A stretch of 64,000 nucleotides of DNA from Bolinopsis microptera. Its lineage: Eukaryota > Ctenophora > Tentaculata > Lobata > Bolinopsidae. The stretch lies in the NCBI RefSeq assembly GCF_026151205.1, contig NC_087074.1, positions 1,116,001 through 1,180,000 on the forward strand. Direction: 5' to 3'. This document shows, piece after piece, positions 32,901-52,870 of the stretch (within the stretch, counting starts at the first letter, position 1; every line of letters begins with the position of its first letter). A program made the position numbers and the translations under genes. Under the pieces are notes generated by a model. That model was given only the letters and a program-made list of their open reading frames with translations, searched no databases and was not told the origin of the DNA.

Positions 32901-33691
32901 AGACGTAGACACTTACTCGTCACTTTTGCTGTGGGGCGTATAAAAAAATCATCTCTTCGGATCCTTGTCGAAGGTGTGAGACTTCGGAAAAATACGGCTG
33001 ACACTGTCATTAATTAAGAAGAAAAGCGACCCTAGTGGGCACTGGGGGATATGGAGTTTATTTATATAGCTTGATATTTAATCTGGTCTATGAAGGAGAC
33101 CCACATTACGACAGCCTTAAAACATATCGATTAGTGAATCCAATTAAATATGTCAATTATATCGCGATTAGGACCTAATAATGTGTTAAACCAGGAATTG
33201 AAATGATATTATCGTAATGTTATCAGAAACTTGAGTTAAACAAAGGCTACGAGATTAAATCTAATTGACAACTCTAAATTCCTCTCATTGCAACTGCTCC
33301 TTCATAAATATACTAGCTGTAAAACTGTGACTCGGCACAAAATGTTAAGTTAAAGGAATCTTACAGGTTATTTTGTAGTTTTAGTCCCGTATTAACATTT
33401 TAGTGAACTCTGAAGGCTCTGATGGTCGCATAGGATGATTTGCTGTATTTTTAATATTAATTCAGCAAGTAAGAAACATCGACCATGGCGCAATTAAAGG
33501 TCAAAGGTACTTAAATACTAATGAATAAAACACTATGACATTAATATGGTATTCAGGAATTGCTGATTAATTTAAAGCCCAAGTTATTTTTATGGCCCGG
33601 ACGCATGGACTAACACAATACTCATATCAGCTGGCAAGTGAGCCGCGGTTGCATCATTTCGAGCTTTTCTAGCTAAGGAGGCATTTACCAA
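32901..33691. other. intergenic, no gene recognised
   Basis: AT-rich. The first part may be further decayed LINE sequence. Confidence 0.35.
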
Positions 33692-33914
33692 TAAACTTAA
33701 ACCCGCCACGCATAGGGTTTATATATACAGATCATCCCGCGCTAGCGGGATGATCTGATAATTACAAATACGAGTGCGCGCAGAGCACGAGTTTTGTGTT
33801 AATTAAACATAAACCGCCACGCAAAGGGTGTATATTAACAGATTCATCCCGCGCTAGCGGGTGATCTGATAAACACATACGAAGGTGCGCGCAGCGCACG
33901 AGTTTTGTGTTAAT
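33692..33914. repeat. tandem pair of a ~110-bp double-hairpin element
   Basis: Two copies run from AAAC..CCGCCACGC to ACGAGTTTTGTGTTAAT. Copy 1 contains a perfect 30-bp palindrome, CAGATCATCCCGC-GCTA-GCGGGATGATCTG (33728-33757). Copy 2 has the same stem with one insertion and one deletion. Copy 2 also has GTGCGC-GCA-GCGCAC, damaged by one base in copy 1. Each copy thus offers two hairpins. Confidence 0.8.
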
Positions 33915-36900
33915 ATGTATTCCCGAAGCGCCAGCTGAGGGATCTACATTTATTTAGCCCTGAAGCGTGAAAGTGTTTATGGATTATATTTACTCCCGGC
34001 GATTTCGACAAGGTGATTTATTACTATAGAAGTGAGTGGGATTGGAAAGCAGTTCATCAATCTGAATGTCAACCGATCTGTCTTAGTGGAGCTATAGCTG
34101 AACGTTAGCAGGAACAAAGAGCGGGAAGGAGAGCAAGCAAACAATACTAATTTTTCAGGGCACGGTCAAGGGTAGCTGGCTAGTCGCAACCTTCTCACGC
34201 ACGCGTTGTTGGTAGAAATTCCAGAATTAGCTGCTTTCGCAACGTTCCCAGGAATTTGCGTGTTAAAAGAAGTGGACGGTTTTCGATGTTTCATTACACG
34301 TGGTGCGCTTTCGTTGTCATGTATAGACTCGGCGCTATGCTATTGGTTGGGCCACGTGGTACGCACGTGACGGCCCACGTGATCGCGCGTTAACTGTTCT
34401 ACTTTATCGAGTTTAATCAGCAGTATCATTGATTTTGTTAGTCGGAGAATTGATGATAAACATCAGTACGACTTAAAAGCGGGCCGGGTTTAGCCGGGTT
34501 TATACAAATCGGGGCGGGATGATATCACCTTGAAGATGTTATCTAACTGCCGGCCGGGCTCGACTGATAATATGATCCCGCGTCGAAATCCGGGATATTT
34601 ATAGCTGATTTAGTTTATATATATACTATAAATAAAATTGAAATAATACCTTGGCTGTTGAGTGCTACGCGCGATAAATCGTGACGCTTTAGCGGAGGGA
34701 TAGCGCGGCCACGAAACTAATCCAAGGTGTTATGTTGTTATATTTTCTCCGGTTTTTGAATGAAAGAATGTGTAATGTGATTACGCGCATTCATACTGTA
34801 ATATATAGTGCGCAACTGTTTATTTATTTTGTTTTGAAACTTTCCGCCTGCCAGTCTGAGGTGACTCGCAATTTGTGCTCATAATACTTCGGGTTCCTTG
34901 CGGGAAATAATCTGCAAATTATCTGCTTCAGTGTTCACGACTTTTTCGGGGATATTTATTCCGGAGAGAAATATATATTCTTATTACGGATTTGGAGCTT
35001 TTCGTTGACGCGGGGGTAAACGTATATGACACGACGCAAAAGGAGTGAATATAGTAACGTTATCAGGGTGAGGGTTTGTGACAAATTTTTCAATCACTAT
35101 ATTGAGAGTACAACTCCTTACAAGATTATCTGATCTCAAGTCTTTTACTATTTCAGATAAATTTTATTGCTTTTCGCTGTTATGAAAAAGCTGATAGATA
35201 AGAAATTATGTCGTTGGGATGTTCTGGAACAAGCTAGGAAACGAGCTGACGTTTACTAGACTAGCACTCATTGACTCGAAACAGACGTCAATGGACCATA
35301 TTTCGCAGTATGTTTCTTCTGTAGAGTCACGTGTGACAGAATAAAAGCGTATCTTTATTGAAGCATGGTACTTGATGAAAATAACTAGTCTGGGAAAAAA
35401 AATAATTGAAAATATTGTCGGGATCAAGCGCGCCGTGCTCCGCCCCGTCCGCGCCCGGTATTTAGTTCGGGTTTCCAGACGTAAACAACTGTTTTTATTG
35501 AAGCGTTTTCTTGGCTCATCAGTCTCATCTGTAAACAAACAGTGATCTCATTCACTTCCTGGTATAAAATGATAAATAGATTTGAATGAGGCAACAATTA
35601 GTTCGGGGCGAAACGTATTTCTGAAAATAAATTGGGGATAATTTAGAGCATGCTCAACGGATACTATGATTGAATATCCGTAGGTAAGAGTATTTGGTCG
35701 GATTTTCCCCGAGGATAAAGGACACAAGTACGAACAGGTTAAAGTAAAAATAGCCTGCATTTTTGCCAATGTCCATGTCTTGGTACAAAGGTAAAATGAA
35801 CACTAATGCCGCAATGTCGGCACACTTACCGCGATCTCTTAAATAATAAATTCATGATTTATACAATTGTATATGTAATCACACACTGTCACAGAAAATG
35901 TGTGGGTTAACCCCATCAGTTTAATAGACCCAAAATGTATAAGTGGCCGACTATGAGTTCATTTTCAACGAACACTGCAAGCTGACCCAAACCCCACCCC
36001 CCACAACGGAAAGATCAAAGGTGACAAAACCCAAACGTAGTGTGTTCGAGTCACGAGCTGGAGCAGGGTGACGGCAGGGAGGAGACGAGAGGGGGGATAA
36101 CCCCTCATCACCTCTGATACATCTCAACATTGGAAAATTCTTGGGAAAACTCCTATTTCTTGTTTGCTAATAGGATCAGAACGTCGTACTTGCAAGCTTG
36201 TGAGCTAAATGTTTTAGTGATCAATACTTGACTCAATAGCCATTGTGTCACTATGCTCCACAGACTAATGTTACAAACCATTCAGATTCGTGTCTGACAG
36301 AGCTATACTTGACAGCACTCGTGTCACTCTGCAGCACTCTGTAATCACTTTGTAGCACTCTGCTGGCAATCGATTAGTCATGTTTTACTCCCCCCATCGA
36401 AGATACAGTAAAACCCGATTTACCGCGGAGGAACCATTTTCATTTCAGCGCCATTTAGGAAAAGGAATGGCTGCGGTTAGTCATCCCCTTTTTTCTATCT
36501 CAGATAGTTGGTAAAGTGAGCAAGAGCCTTTATAGGCTGGTTGTTATTATCAAACTTTACACCAAACTGAAGTAGTTAACAATAAACATCTTATGATCTG
36601 AAAAGATCGGTAAATATTATTAAATTGGCAATAAAATTAAAAACAAAACAGAAGCAGGCTGGTTATGGTTAATCTGAAATAGTGAAATACAAACAATGGG
36701 AAAATAAAAATAAACCCTTTTGGGATAAGGGAATTGGTAGGCGGAGTGTATTGCCAAACGTAACATTCAGCTAAAAGGGACCTTTTGGCTATATAGACGC
36801 GCTTCGAATTTATTAAGACTAAATTTCAACGAAAATAATATTTAGTCCTATCCAAATTAAATTAGAACGATCGGACTTAACTATAAGTATACAGGCTAGA

Positions 36901-39900
36901 GAATATTCAAGAAGGTATGTTACGATAATGTCTGGCAAACATTAGTCCACACCATTATTGAAAATGGGATAACCAGCTTGAGCCTTGTCATGTGACGTAT
37001 GGGACCTATGTCATGTATCCAGAGTACCTAAAATAATGCATAAAAGAATCCTGACTTCCAAGAAATCACTCGTATGTAAATCCTAAATATTCTTTTAGCT
37101 GTGAAAGTCCTGGGAACAATAAAAACCACTTAAACATCTTATCAGTAGTCAAATAACTACACAGGGTTATTGTTATGAAATGAAATGATGGCGTCTGGGA
37201 CTGAGACCAGCTCGAGTACAGTACATCAATATACATCTTTATTACAAAAAGATTAAAGGAATCTAAACAACGATTTACCTAAGTAACTTGAGAATTAAGT
37301 TACTTCAGAAAAACGCATGAACTCTCCAGTCTGAAAAGAAGGTTCGAACAACGCCCTAGAAGGTATATATTGGGCCTTGCTTTAAGCTTGCTTTAAGCGC
37401 CTATTCTGGTCAATACTTGACCACATTCTTTGACGCACTGGGGTTGCGTGGATTGATGAGAAACTACCGCATCTTGGTCTCATTTAGAAAATAAATATTA
37501 AATCAATAAACCATTTTGAACGGTTATGTAATGACAGTCGAGACTCCAGAGACAGAAATTTATAATATGAACTCATATTTTTCACTGTGATATTGTCCAA
37601 TTACTACTTTGCAAATGATAGCAATATCGGCTTTAGTGTAGCTAAGGCGGATACAAATTTTTGATGGTCGATAAGAATTTAGATTTCCTGGTAAGTAATA
37701 TATTTGGAATAAACTGATCACAAAATGTCCATTATGATGATATACGTTGTGCTCTAAGTTATGAATAAAGCAGCAAGGTTATAGCTAATAAACACGAGCT
37801 TCTTTTTCGTAATTCTAGAAGCAAACAAGTAGTGTATGGGTGATCTATAGCCCTCCCCTCTCCGTCAAGTCCCCCCCCCCCCCCCTGTTAAACAAAGTCT
37901 TTTGTCGAGCTAACAAAACATGTCACGCACTATTCCTAGCTCGCTCCATCCACTCGGAAAAAATGCAATCTAGGTACTCAGTGTATTCAGACGCATAAAA
38001 TAGGAGGTAACCTGCCCAAACTATGGTGAATAGTGTGCAAACATCGCTTGCCTTCCACTACGTTAGTCAGTGTTAACCAGGTTAAGTGTGAGCATCAACC
38101 GACAGATTACCGAACTTGCCCCAGAAAAATGGCCACTGCTGAATAACTCTAATGGATAGTCTGGTAGGAGGAGTTACCCCATACAAATTGATTCAGATCA
38201 AGTCTTGTTCAATGATACTTATCACTTTGGAGATATCAACTTCCTACTTGAGGCGTCTACCTACTAAAAGTCACGAAGAAGAAGAATTAAAGTCCCACAA
38301 CTGCCCCACCCTTTACATAAAAGTCGACGCTGCAACTGTGATGATCGTCTCCTTGCAACTATTAAAATGTATGTTGTTATCTGCATCTCTGTTATTCTAG
38401 TATTTGTTTCCATGGCCTGTATAATCTGTTGACTCAAAGCTGATTGACGACCAAAGATTACGTGGTTTCCGATTGGTTGCTTAAAGTGAAACTCATAAAG
38501 GCATGCAAGGGCAGGGCCTCAGGTATATTTGACATGAAATTATTGGAACTATTCACTTGGCCAGCTTTAGGAGTTGTTTGGTGCCACATGACGAATATTG
38601 TGAGAGGGCCGTAATAAAATGAGACGATCACATACCGGCAAAACTATTCATGATCTGTATATATATATTTTTATATATTAGGACACAATGAAACTACCGG
38701 ACACGATAACCGACAAAATAATATATATGACCTGTATATTAGTAGGGTCTGAAAAACACGTTCTATATCTCGAAGTTATTGTATTAATTCGTGCAGCGAC
38801 CTGGAACATAATTTTTATTTTAATTTTATCCACACGTTCCTGTTGGCTTATATACTCATAGAATCTCCGCTACGCGCACGCGCCAGCATTGTTCATTAAT
38901 TAGTCTCATCGCACGCACCGACATTCTCAGAGACCCATACAATCTAGCTAGTGGTCTGCTAGCGCGGCATATCCTTAGCCTATGTCCCAATGTTTTGATT
39001 CGTTTACCAACAGTGGACTAGTTCGCTGTTGAGCTGTGTCTGCACTCCTGCATGCAGATGGAATGACTGTACATGTTTCTAAATCGTGGCCTAGTTATGG
39101 TGATTTGAATCTTCTATATATGAAGTAGATAATAAACCGCTTCCTGAGATGCTGGTAGACATCCACAGATAGCCAGTCGAAGGAGCTCCCCAATAATGAA
39201 AGATCAGGTATTCTCAGATAATTTCGTTATTTTCTAGTGTAGCAGGTTGTGGTAAAAAGGTTTCATTTCCAACAAATCGTAATTGTCGGATGAGATGTCA
39301 AAGTCCGCTATAATAAAGCATGGCCAGGAAAACCACTTTCAATTTACACCTAACCTATGGCATCTTTATCAGGTCGTGAGCCGAGAAAAAATACAGGGCT
39401 GGGATCATGGCTGTGCAGGGGGGAGCTCAACAATTCTGATCCTTTGGACTAATAGTTACAACCAACAATGGTGTCAGTTACTTTTGTCATTCATTTATGT
39501 CATTCTAATTTATGTCATTACTTAACATTGTATTGTTGTTTCATGTAATTATGACGGTAAGATAATTCGTGATACCTAAGAGTTGTCTGTTTAAGTGTCT
39601 TCGTGGCTTTCACTCTCATTATACAATTTCATTAGGCGACAGTTTTTTAAATTACTGTCGTCAAATTTTATTGAAATCTGACATCTTGAAGTTTCATATA
39701 AATTAGATCGTTTGTTTTGTTTGAGCTATTCTTCTTCAAATCCTTTTTATCGTACAGCTAGGAGGAAGATACAAATTTGAGAAGGTACTGTACAAGTCGA
39801 AATGGTATGCACGTTGAGGTGTAAATAAAAAAACTTCCGCAGGTATGTTTACTGCAGTTGGGGATATGTTGATTAATATAATGGCGCTTTTAAAGTAATC

Positions 39901-40052
39901 ACTTACAATTTTAGCAAGCGTTTTTTGCCATTTTGTTGTATTCTTTATTTGTCCACTTAACCTCTTACATTCTCTGGGACTGAGACTATGTAAAGGGTAA
40001 ATGAATTTTAGCTTTATGATTGAGGCTAGCTTCAGTTACAAACTTGAACTTC
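33915..40052. other. intergenic, no gene recognised
   Basis: Mostly AT-rich, with a CpG-richer part at about 33.6-35.5 kb (GGGCCGGG, CGCGCCGTGCTCCGCCCCG). That part could hold a promoter or first exon, but no start or splice chain was supported. The longest frames (35206-35538 minus, 110 codons; 38152-38400 plus; 39283-39525 plus) have no recognisable domain. A C15 run lies near 37870. Confidence 0.35.
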
Positions 40053-40143
40053 TACCTTATCGGACCTTTTTGAACGGACATTACTTGAACGCTGGAGGCC
40101 CTAGAGCGCATCTTAATGTCCGTTCAAATAAAGTTCCGTATCA
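40053..40143. mobile_element. foldback/MITE family copy 4
   Basis: TACCTTATCGGACC..TTTTGAACGGACATTACTTGAACG on the left pairs with TTAATGTCCGTTCAAATAAAGTTCCGTA on the right around a longer centre (GCTGGAGGCCCTAGAGCGCA). An extra half-copy (TGATGTCCGTTTTGAA) follows at about 40181. Confidence 0.65.
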
Positions 40144-42978
40144 TTGATGGTCCGTCCACCCCGCTTGAAGGACGGGACACAACTTGATGTCCGTTTTGAA
40201 TTTTTTTCAAAAATTTTTCCATTCGAACTTTTTGTCCAGAATATGACAACTTTTAATTTTAGTGTATTTCAATAGCTATCATTAGACCTAAACTATATTG
40301 TTGAATCATACAACAAGTTATTATAAAATTTTAACGATCTGAATTGTAAATATTCACATTTATGGCATGATTCACTATCTTGATCCTAAAATTTTTTTGC
40401 CCCATCAGTTGATCTGCAAGGGAAAAAACAAAATCCCAATCTCTTCCTAAATATACATTTCCAAGACTTTGAGGTTCTTTTACCGAAAAACATTGGGCAA
40501 ATGAATTCTACAACAATAAGTTTATCAAGAAAATCATAGTGCCGTTTAACGTTGTTAACGACGAAAGGTTCTCCTAGTCCTTGGGTGCTGCCGGACGGCA
40601 CTAAAACTTTTCTAAATATATGACTGTTTTTCAAGGGTTCGCTTGACGGTAATAAAAAGTCAACGAAATTATGGCTCTCAACAACCATAGATTCATGAGC
40701 TTAGTGCCTGTCCCCGCAAACATGACTAACTTGTTGTATTATTTTCGCCTCTAGGTACTTCGGTAAAATCTTGTCATACGTTGAATGACCGCCGCGCACG
40801 ATCGAGTGCGCCGCTCCCCTGTTACCGCTCGAAACTCTTTAGTGAAGCGACAGTGGGGGGTCTACGTTGATACAAAGTAAATCGTGTTGCCATAGGACAT
40901 GTCCGACGTTGTTATAGTTATTATAATATACTCAGGGGAGGTAATGAAACAATAAGTGCTGGGAAAGCTCCACGTGATGTTAACTTTAAGGCGCGTACCT
41001 TAAAGTTGTCTAAGATAAAACCATTTAACGCGAATGGCTTGTAAAAGTTTACACTGATATTGCAGGACCGAGGTAGTTGATATAAAAAGGGTTTCCAAAA
41101 AGCGGGCCCGTATTAATATTTATGATGCGTTAAGTTGAAATTATTGCAAAAATATGCCGAGCCAAATCGTAGACTAATTACCAATTAATGGCGTCACAGT
41201 TGTCAATTTTTTCCCGATTCAGGGCACACATTTAATTATTAATAGTCCTGATTCACTCGCATGTAAGCATATTTTTATCAATGGCTCGTTATTACTCGGA
41301 GCCAAAACTGGGTCGAAATGTTTTAGAACGCGATAAAGAGCAACACTAGGTCACGTCTAGAGGTCTGCTAGAGGTGAGGGTGGGGCACGGTTGGCTTTCG
41401 GTTTTGATTTCTTTTGAAAAATGTTTTTTCTGGTACCCACTTTCTCCACAATTGTGCACTCGAGGCTCTCCCCTTGTAATGTGATCACGGAAGTCAGCTG
41501 GCAGGCCTCCCTTTTCCAAAACGATCTCGGAAGCGGGAGCTCTCGGATATTGGAAGGGTACGTATCGAGAAGACTGGACCGTAAAATCGAATTTGGAAAC
41601 AGCTTTTCTCCGTTAAAAAAAAAAAATATTCTGCAGGATATCCGGCTCGGTTCCCCCATAAACTACTGGGTAATGTTAAATACACCAGTCTATGAATTAC
41701 AAGTTCCAGGTATATTCTCGAAATCTAGCAGCATCACTGAATCTGAGTAGAGTACATAGGATACCTGAGCCTTGAGAAAGAAAGGAATTTAAGACCGATT
41801 GGCGATTTTTTCTCCACCCAGAAGTTAACACGAGACTGTCCTAAATTGAGTAATTAGTGCCTCACTATACAATTTATCTTATTCTTTTAGTAGATTGCAC
41901 ACGGCCTCTAAGCCTTGGTACTTCGACTTTAATTCTATTTTAAGTCTTATAAATTATCTGCACCCGGATATAAAAACACTGCAAAATCTTTGCAGCTTCG
42001 GGAAATTAAATTACCACAATACTATCAGAGTTCAGAATGGATGCAAACATGTAAGTCAAGAAAATAAATTCCCAGGAAAACGCGCTCTTGATGAATCGCT
42101 AATGTCAAGCAAAAACCCTTTGCAAACTGATCGATGATATTCCCTCTAGAATATCCCAGCTTCCCACACGTAAAACACTAAAAATCATGTCGAGGTCCTA
42201 AAATCATGGTGTGATCAGTGCAGGACCAAACAGCAAGCAGAAAAAAGAAAAAGGGGGGACCCCAACCATGTAAGGGTAGCCTGAGGACACCTCACGCAAG
42301 TTAGACAAGTGGCGCTTTGTTGTGAAAGGTGTATCAACTCCGCGTGGTGTCAGCTAGGCCTGATGGGAGTTCTCTTCCAATAATTCTATTAGACAGTTAT
42401 AGAATATATATATATAGTATAAGCCTTCTAAAGCCAGCCCACAAGTGAGCCAGAAAGGAGGTTTAACTACTTTATTCCAGCTGTTGTGAGCCTAATGATA
42501 TTATGAAAGTCTGGGAATAGAGATCAAGTTTCTAGGCTGGCCTCGTGAAACTGAAACTGAAAAAAGACGGTTGAAAACTGGGATAAAAATTTACACGAAC
42601 GCCCAAACAGATTACAATTGATATGTGTCAACGTTTTAAAATTGATCAGCGTTTTAACGTTGTACTTTAATTTTAGATTGTGAATGGAAATTTCTTAAAC
42701 GTTTTATAGGCCAACGTGGTTAATTTTTAAAGTTAATTTTTAAACGTTGTATAACTGTTTCATGCACGAAAACCCATGTGATGAAGATGATATGCGATTA
42801 TTAGACACTGATAGATCATGGTACACATCTGTTCAACATTTTTTACTGTTTTAACGAGTGCTTTTCTTACTTAATGTATAAAAATGGATTGAAAAAATCA
42901 TTTTCTGAAATAAAAAAACGTTTGAAATTGACTAAAAGAAAATAATTCGGTTTTTTGATGGTTTTGAGTGCCTTCTAG
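40144..42978. other. intergenic, no gene recognised
   Basis: Open frames at 40386-40688 (minus) and 41357-41750 (both strands) show no known domain. The latter overlap on both strands, so at most one could be real. Confidence 0.35.
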
Positions 42979-43048
42979 CGTTCATATTAATGTCCGTTTC
43001 ATAATTATGTCGTTCATTTTATGTCGTCCAAATAAGGTCCGATTAGGT
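42979..43048. mobile_element. foldback/MITE family copy 5 (degraded)
   Basis: CGTTCATATTAATGTCCGTTTC followed by GTCGTCCAAATAAGGTCCGA. The right arm is well kept and the left outer arm is lost. Confidence 0.5.
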
Positions 43049-43097
43049 TTTCTCACCGCGATTAAATACCACTATAAAGCGTCGTCACAATTTCACA

Positions 43098-43228
43098 TAT
43101 TACGTAATCATGAGGGGAGGGGAGGCGTTTAGAAATGATTACGCTAGTGTAATTTTAACACGATAGCTATGCGCAAATGATTTTGGAGGGGGAGGGGTTT
43201 ATAAATTTTCCAATGTGATTACGTAATA
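43098..43228. mobile_element. possible 131-bp MITE with ATTACGTAATCA termini
   Basis: TATTACGTAATCA at the left and its complement TGATTACGTAATA at the right enclose two GA/GGGG-rich patches (TGAGGGGAGGGGAGG and GGAGGGGGAGGGG). No target duplication was established. Confidence 0.45.
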
Positions 43229-50017
<6,789 letters not shown>

Positions 50018-52870
50018 CACTAGATTCTTAAACACTATTATTTCAGTGGCACTAGTAGCGACGCTAAGATTAGGAGAGGGTAAAGAACACAACACTAGAT
50101 TCTTAAACACTATTATTTCAGTGGCACTAGTAGCGACGCTAAGATTAGGAGAGGGTAAAGAACACAACACTAGATTCTTAATCCCTATTATTTCAGTGGC
50201 ACTAGTAGCGACGCTAAGATTAGGAGAGGGTAAAGAACACAACACTAGATTCTTAATCCCTATTATTTCAGTGGCACTAGTAGCGACGCTAAGATTAGGA
50301 GAGGGTAAAGAACACAACACTAGATTCTTAAACACTATTATTTCAGTGGCACTAGTAGCGACGCTAAGATTAGGAGAGGGTAAAGAACACAACACTAGAT
50401 TCTTAAACACTATTATTTCAGTGGCACTAGTAGCGACGCTAAGATTAGGAGAGGGTAAAGAACACAACACTAGATTCTTAATCCCTATTATTTCAGTGGC
50501 ACTAGTAGCGACGCTAAGATTAGGAGAGGGTAAAGAACACAACACTAGATTCTTAAACACTATTATTTCAGTGGCACTAGTAGCGACGCTAAGATTAGGA
50601 GAGGGTAAAGAACACAACACTAGATTCTTAATCCCTATTATTTCAGTGGCACTAGTAGCGACACTGAGATTAGGGGAGGGTAAAGGGCACAAGCTAAACA
50701 CTATTATTTCAGTGGCACTATTAGCGACGCTAAGATTAGGAGAGGGTAAAGGACACAAGCTAAACACTCATTATTTCAGTGGCACTAGTAGCGACGCTAA
50801 GATTAGGAGAGGGTAAAGGACACAAGCTAAACACTATTATTTCAGTGGCACTAGTAGCGACGCTAAGATTAGGAGAGGGTAAAGGACACAAGCTAAACAC
50901 TATTATTTCAGTGGCACTAGTAGCGACGCTAAGATTAGGAGAGGGTAAAGGACACAAGCTAAACACTATTATTTCAGTGGCACTAGTAGCGACGCTAAGA
51001 TTAGGAGAGGGTAAAGGGCACAAGCTTAACACTATTATTTCAGTGGCACTAGTAGCGACGCTAAGATTAGGAGAGGGTAAAGGACACAAGCTAAACACTA
51101 TTATTTCAGTGGCACTAGTAGCGACGCTAAGATTAGGAGAGGGTAAAGAACACAACACTAGATTCTTAATCCCTATTATTTCAGTGGCACTAGTAGCGAC
51201 GCTAAGATTAGGAGAGGGTAAAGAACACAACACTAGATTCTTAATCCCTATTATTTCAGTGGCACTAGTAGCGACGCTAAGATTAGGAGAGGGTAAAGAA
51301 CACAACACTAGATTCTTAAACACTATTATTTCAGTGGCACTAGTAGCGACGCTAAGATTAGGAGAGGGTAAAGAACACAACACTAGATTCTTAAACACTA
51401 TTATTTCAGTGGCACTAGTAGCGACGCTAAGATTAGGAGAGGGTAAAGAACACAACACTAGATTCTTAATCCCTATTATTTCAGTGGCACTAGTAGCGAC
51501 GCTAAGATTAGGAGAGGGTAAAGAACACAACACTAGATTCTTAAACACTATTATTTCAGTGGCACTAGTAGCGACGCTAAGATTAGGAGAGGGTAAAGAA
51601 CACAACACTAGATTCTTAATCCCTATTATTTCAGTGGCACTAGTAGCGACACTGAGATTAGGGGAGGGTAAAGGGCACAAGCTAAACACTATTATTTCAG
51701 TGGCACTATTAGCGACGCTAAGATTAGGAGAGGGTAAAGGACACAAGCTAAACACTCATTATTTCAGTGGCACTAGTAGCGACGCTAAGATTAGGAGAGG
51801 GTAAAGGACACAAGCTAAACACTATTATTTCAGTGGCACTAGTAGCGACGCTAAGATTAGGAGAGGGTAAAGGACACAAGCTAAACACTATTATTTCAGT
51901 GGCACTAGTAGCGACGCTAAGATTAGGAGAGGGTAAAGGACACAAGCTAAACACTATTATTTCAGTGGCACTAGTAGCGACGCTAAGATTAGGAGAGGGT
52001 AAAGGGCACAAGCTTAACACTATTATTTCAGTGGCACTAGTAGCGACGCTAAGATTAGGAGAGGGTAAAGGACACAAGCTAAACACTATTATTTCAGTGG
52101 CACTAGTAGCGACGCTAAGATTAGGAGATGGTAAAGGGCACAAGCTTAACACTATTATTTCAGTGGCACTAGTAGCGACGCTAAGATTAGGAGAGGGTAA
52201 AGGACACAAGCTTAAACACTATTATTTCAGTGGCACTAGTAGCGACGCTAAGATTAGGAGATGGTAAAGGACACAAGCTTAAACACTATTATTTCAGTGG
52301 CACTATTAGCGACGCTAAGATTAGGAGAGGGTAAAGGGCACAAGCTAAACACTATTATTTCAGTGGCACTAGTAGCGACGCTAAGATTAGGAGAGGGTAA
52401 AGGGCACAAGCTAAACACTATTATTTCAGTGGCACTATTAGCGACGCTAAGATTAGGAGAGAGTAAAGGGCACAATCTAAACACTATTATTTCAGTGGCA
52501 CTATTAGCGACGCTAAGATTAGGAGAGGGTAAAGGGCACAAGCTAAACACTATTATTTCAGTGGCACTAGTAGCGACGCTAAGATTAGGAGAGGGTAAAG
52601 GGCACAAGCTAAACACTATTATTTCAGTGGCACTAGTAGCGACGCTAAGATTAGGAGAGGGTAAAGGGCACAAGCTTAAACACTATTATTTCAGTGGCAC
52701 TATTAGCGACGCTAAGATTAGGAGAGGGTAAAGGGCACAATCTAATCCCTATTATTTCAGTGGCACTAGTAGCGACGCTAAGATTAGGAGAGGGTAAAGG
52801 ACACAATCTAATCCCTATTATTTCAGTGGCACTAGTAGCGACGCTAAGATTAGGGGAGGGTAAAGGACAC
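50018..52870. repeat. 66/75-bp minisatellite carrying a splice acceptor and exon start, about 40 units
   Basis: Each unit has CTATTATTTCAG followed by TGGCACTAGTAGCGACGCTA and AGATTAGGAGAGGGTAAAG. Two length classes (75 bp with a TAGATTCTTAA spacer, 66 bp without) alternate, and a block of fourteen units is duplicated with a 988-bp period. The last unit runs without a break into the exon at 52827-52918. Both unit lengths are multiples of three, so several frames on both strands stay open. They are not genes in themselves. Confidence 0.93.

Noticed and set aside
35206-35538. 110-codon minus-strand frame in a CpG-rich patch
   Set aside because: No recognisable domain, no splice chain, and length compatible with chance in this composition.
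37340-37360. tRNA B-box-like GGTTCGAAC
   Set aside because: No matching A box or cloverleaf could be found around it.
40386-40688. 100-codon minus-strand frame
   Set aside because: No domain or homologue recognised. Kept out of the gene list but noted in the intergenic entry.
41357-41750. Overlapping ~100-codon frames on both strands
   Set aside because: Mirror openness on both strands and no motif; not enough to choose either.
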